From: DATGYC01 sp035298385
GTDB taxonomy: Bacteria; Bacillota; Sulfobacillia; Symbiobacteriales; Symbiobacteriaceae
Length of the DNA stretch: 5,640 bases
Assembly: GCA_035298385.1 (NCBI GenBank)
Contig: DATGYC010000233.1
Location: forward strand, 1 to 5,640
Reading direction: 5' to 3'
This document shows positions 5,616 through 5,640 of the stretch, one piece after another. The notes under the pieces were generated by a model. It saw only the letters and a list, made by a program, of their open reading frames with translations, was not told where the DNA came from and did no database searches. Made by a program: the position numbers and the translations under genes. Numbering within the stretch: position 1 is the stretch's first letter; each line of letters starts with the position of its first letter.

Positions 5616-5640
5616 TTAGAACGCAGGCTGAATGTTGGTC
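5616..5640 (-). CDS. Possible C-terminal end of an upstream gene
   Basis: One minus-strand frame reads TNIQPAF and then TAA at 5618-5616, 5 bp before the terminator hairpin. The terminator implies that a leftward gene ends near here, and this is the stop codon nearest to it. Seven codons are too few to identify a product or to rule out that the true stop lies beyond the window. Confidence 0.3.

Noticed and set aside
1..5640. Mobile element, CRISPR array, tRNA, rRNA or integration scar
   Set aside because: No transposase or integrase, no regularly spaced repeats, no tRNA-like cloverleaf and no direct-repeat boundaries were seen. Composition is even apart from the short spacer near 1226-1320.

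Overview
This 5.6 kb window reads as an ordinary chromosomal segment in which every convincing gene lies on the minus strand. It suggests a fairly GC-rich member of the Bacillota (Firmicutes). The reasons are the strong AAAGGAGG-type ribosome binding sites, TTG and GTG start codons, hairpin terminators with T-tracts, and a paired M16 peptidase module of the YmfF/YmfH kind. A Symbiobacterium-like or other deep-branching GC-rich lineage is possible, but the sequence alone cannot fix the genus.

In the direction of transcription (right to left), the window starts with what may be the last seven codons of an upstream gene (stop at 5616-5618), closed by a strong terminator (5577-5610). A tightly packed cluster of four genes follows: a Nudix hydrolase (5128-5556), an M24 metallopeptidase of the Xaa-Pro type (4015-5106), an M16-like subunit without the zinc motif (2686-3981), and an M16 zinc peptidase with an intact HFLEH motif (1382-2689). 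Gaps are 21 bp, 33 bp and a 4 bp overlap, so one operon is likely. It ends at a 17-bp hairpin terminator (1333-1369). The two M16 proteins look like complementary halves of one enzyme: one has the zinc site, the other the Arg/Tyr substrate-clamp motif. With the M24 enzyme they suggest peptide turnover or processing. The role of the Nudix protein in the set is unclear.

After a 183-bp AT-richer spacer with a weak candidate promoter comes a separate unit: a lipoprotein substrate-binding protein of the polar amino acid family (349-1149, probably cystine or a related amino acid) whose 3' end overlaps by 14 bp an ABC permease gene that runs off the left edge (1-362). An ATPase gene would be expected further left.

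I found no mobile element, CRISPR array, tRNA, rRNA or recognisable riboswitch. The points most worth a second look are the split M16 active site, the terminator sitting only 20 bp in front of the first gene of the four-gene cluster, and the way both terminator hairpins pair better in the minus-strand transcript.
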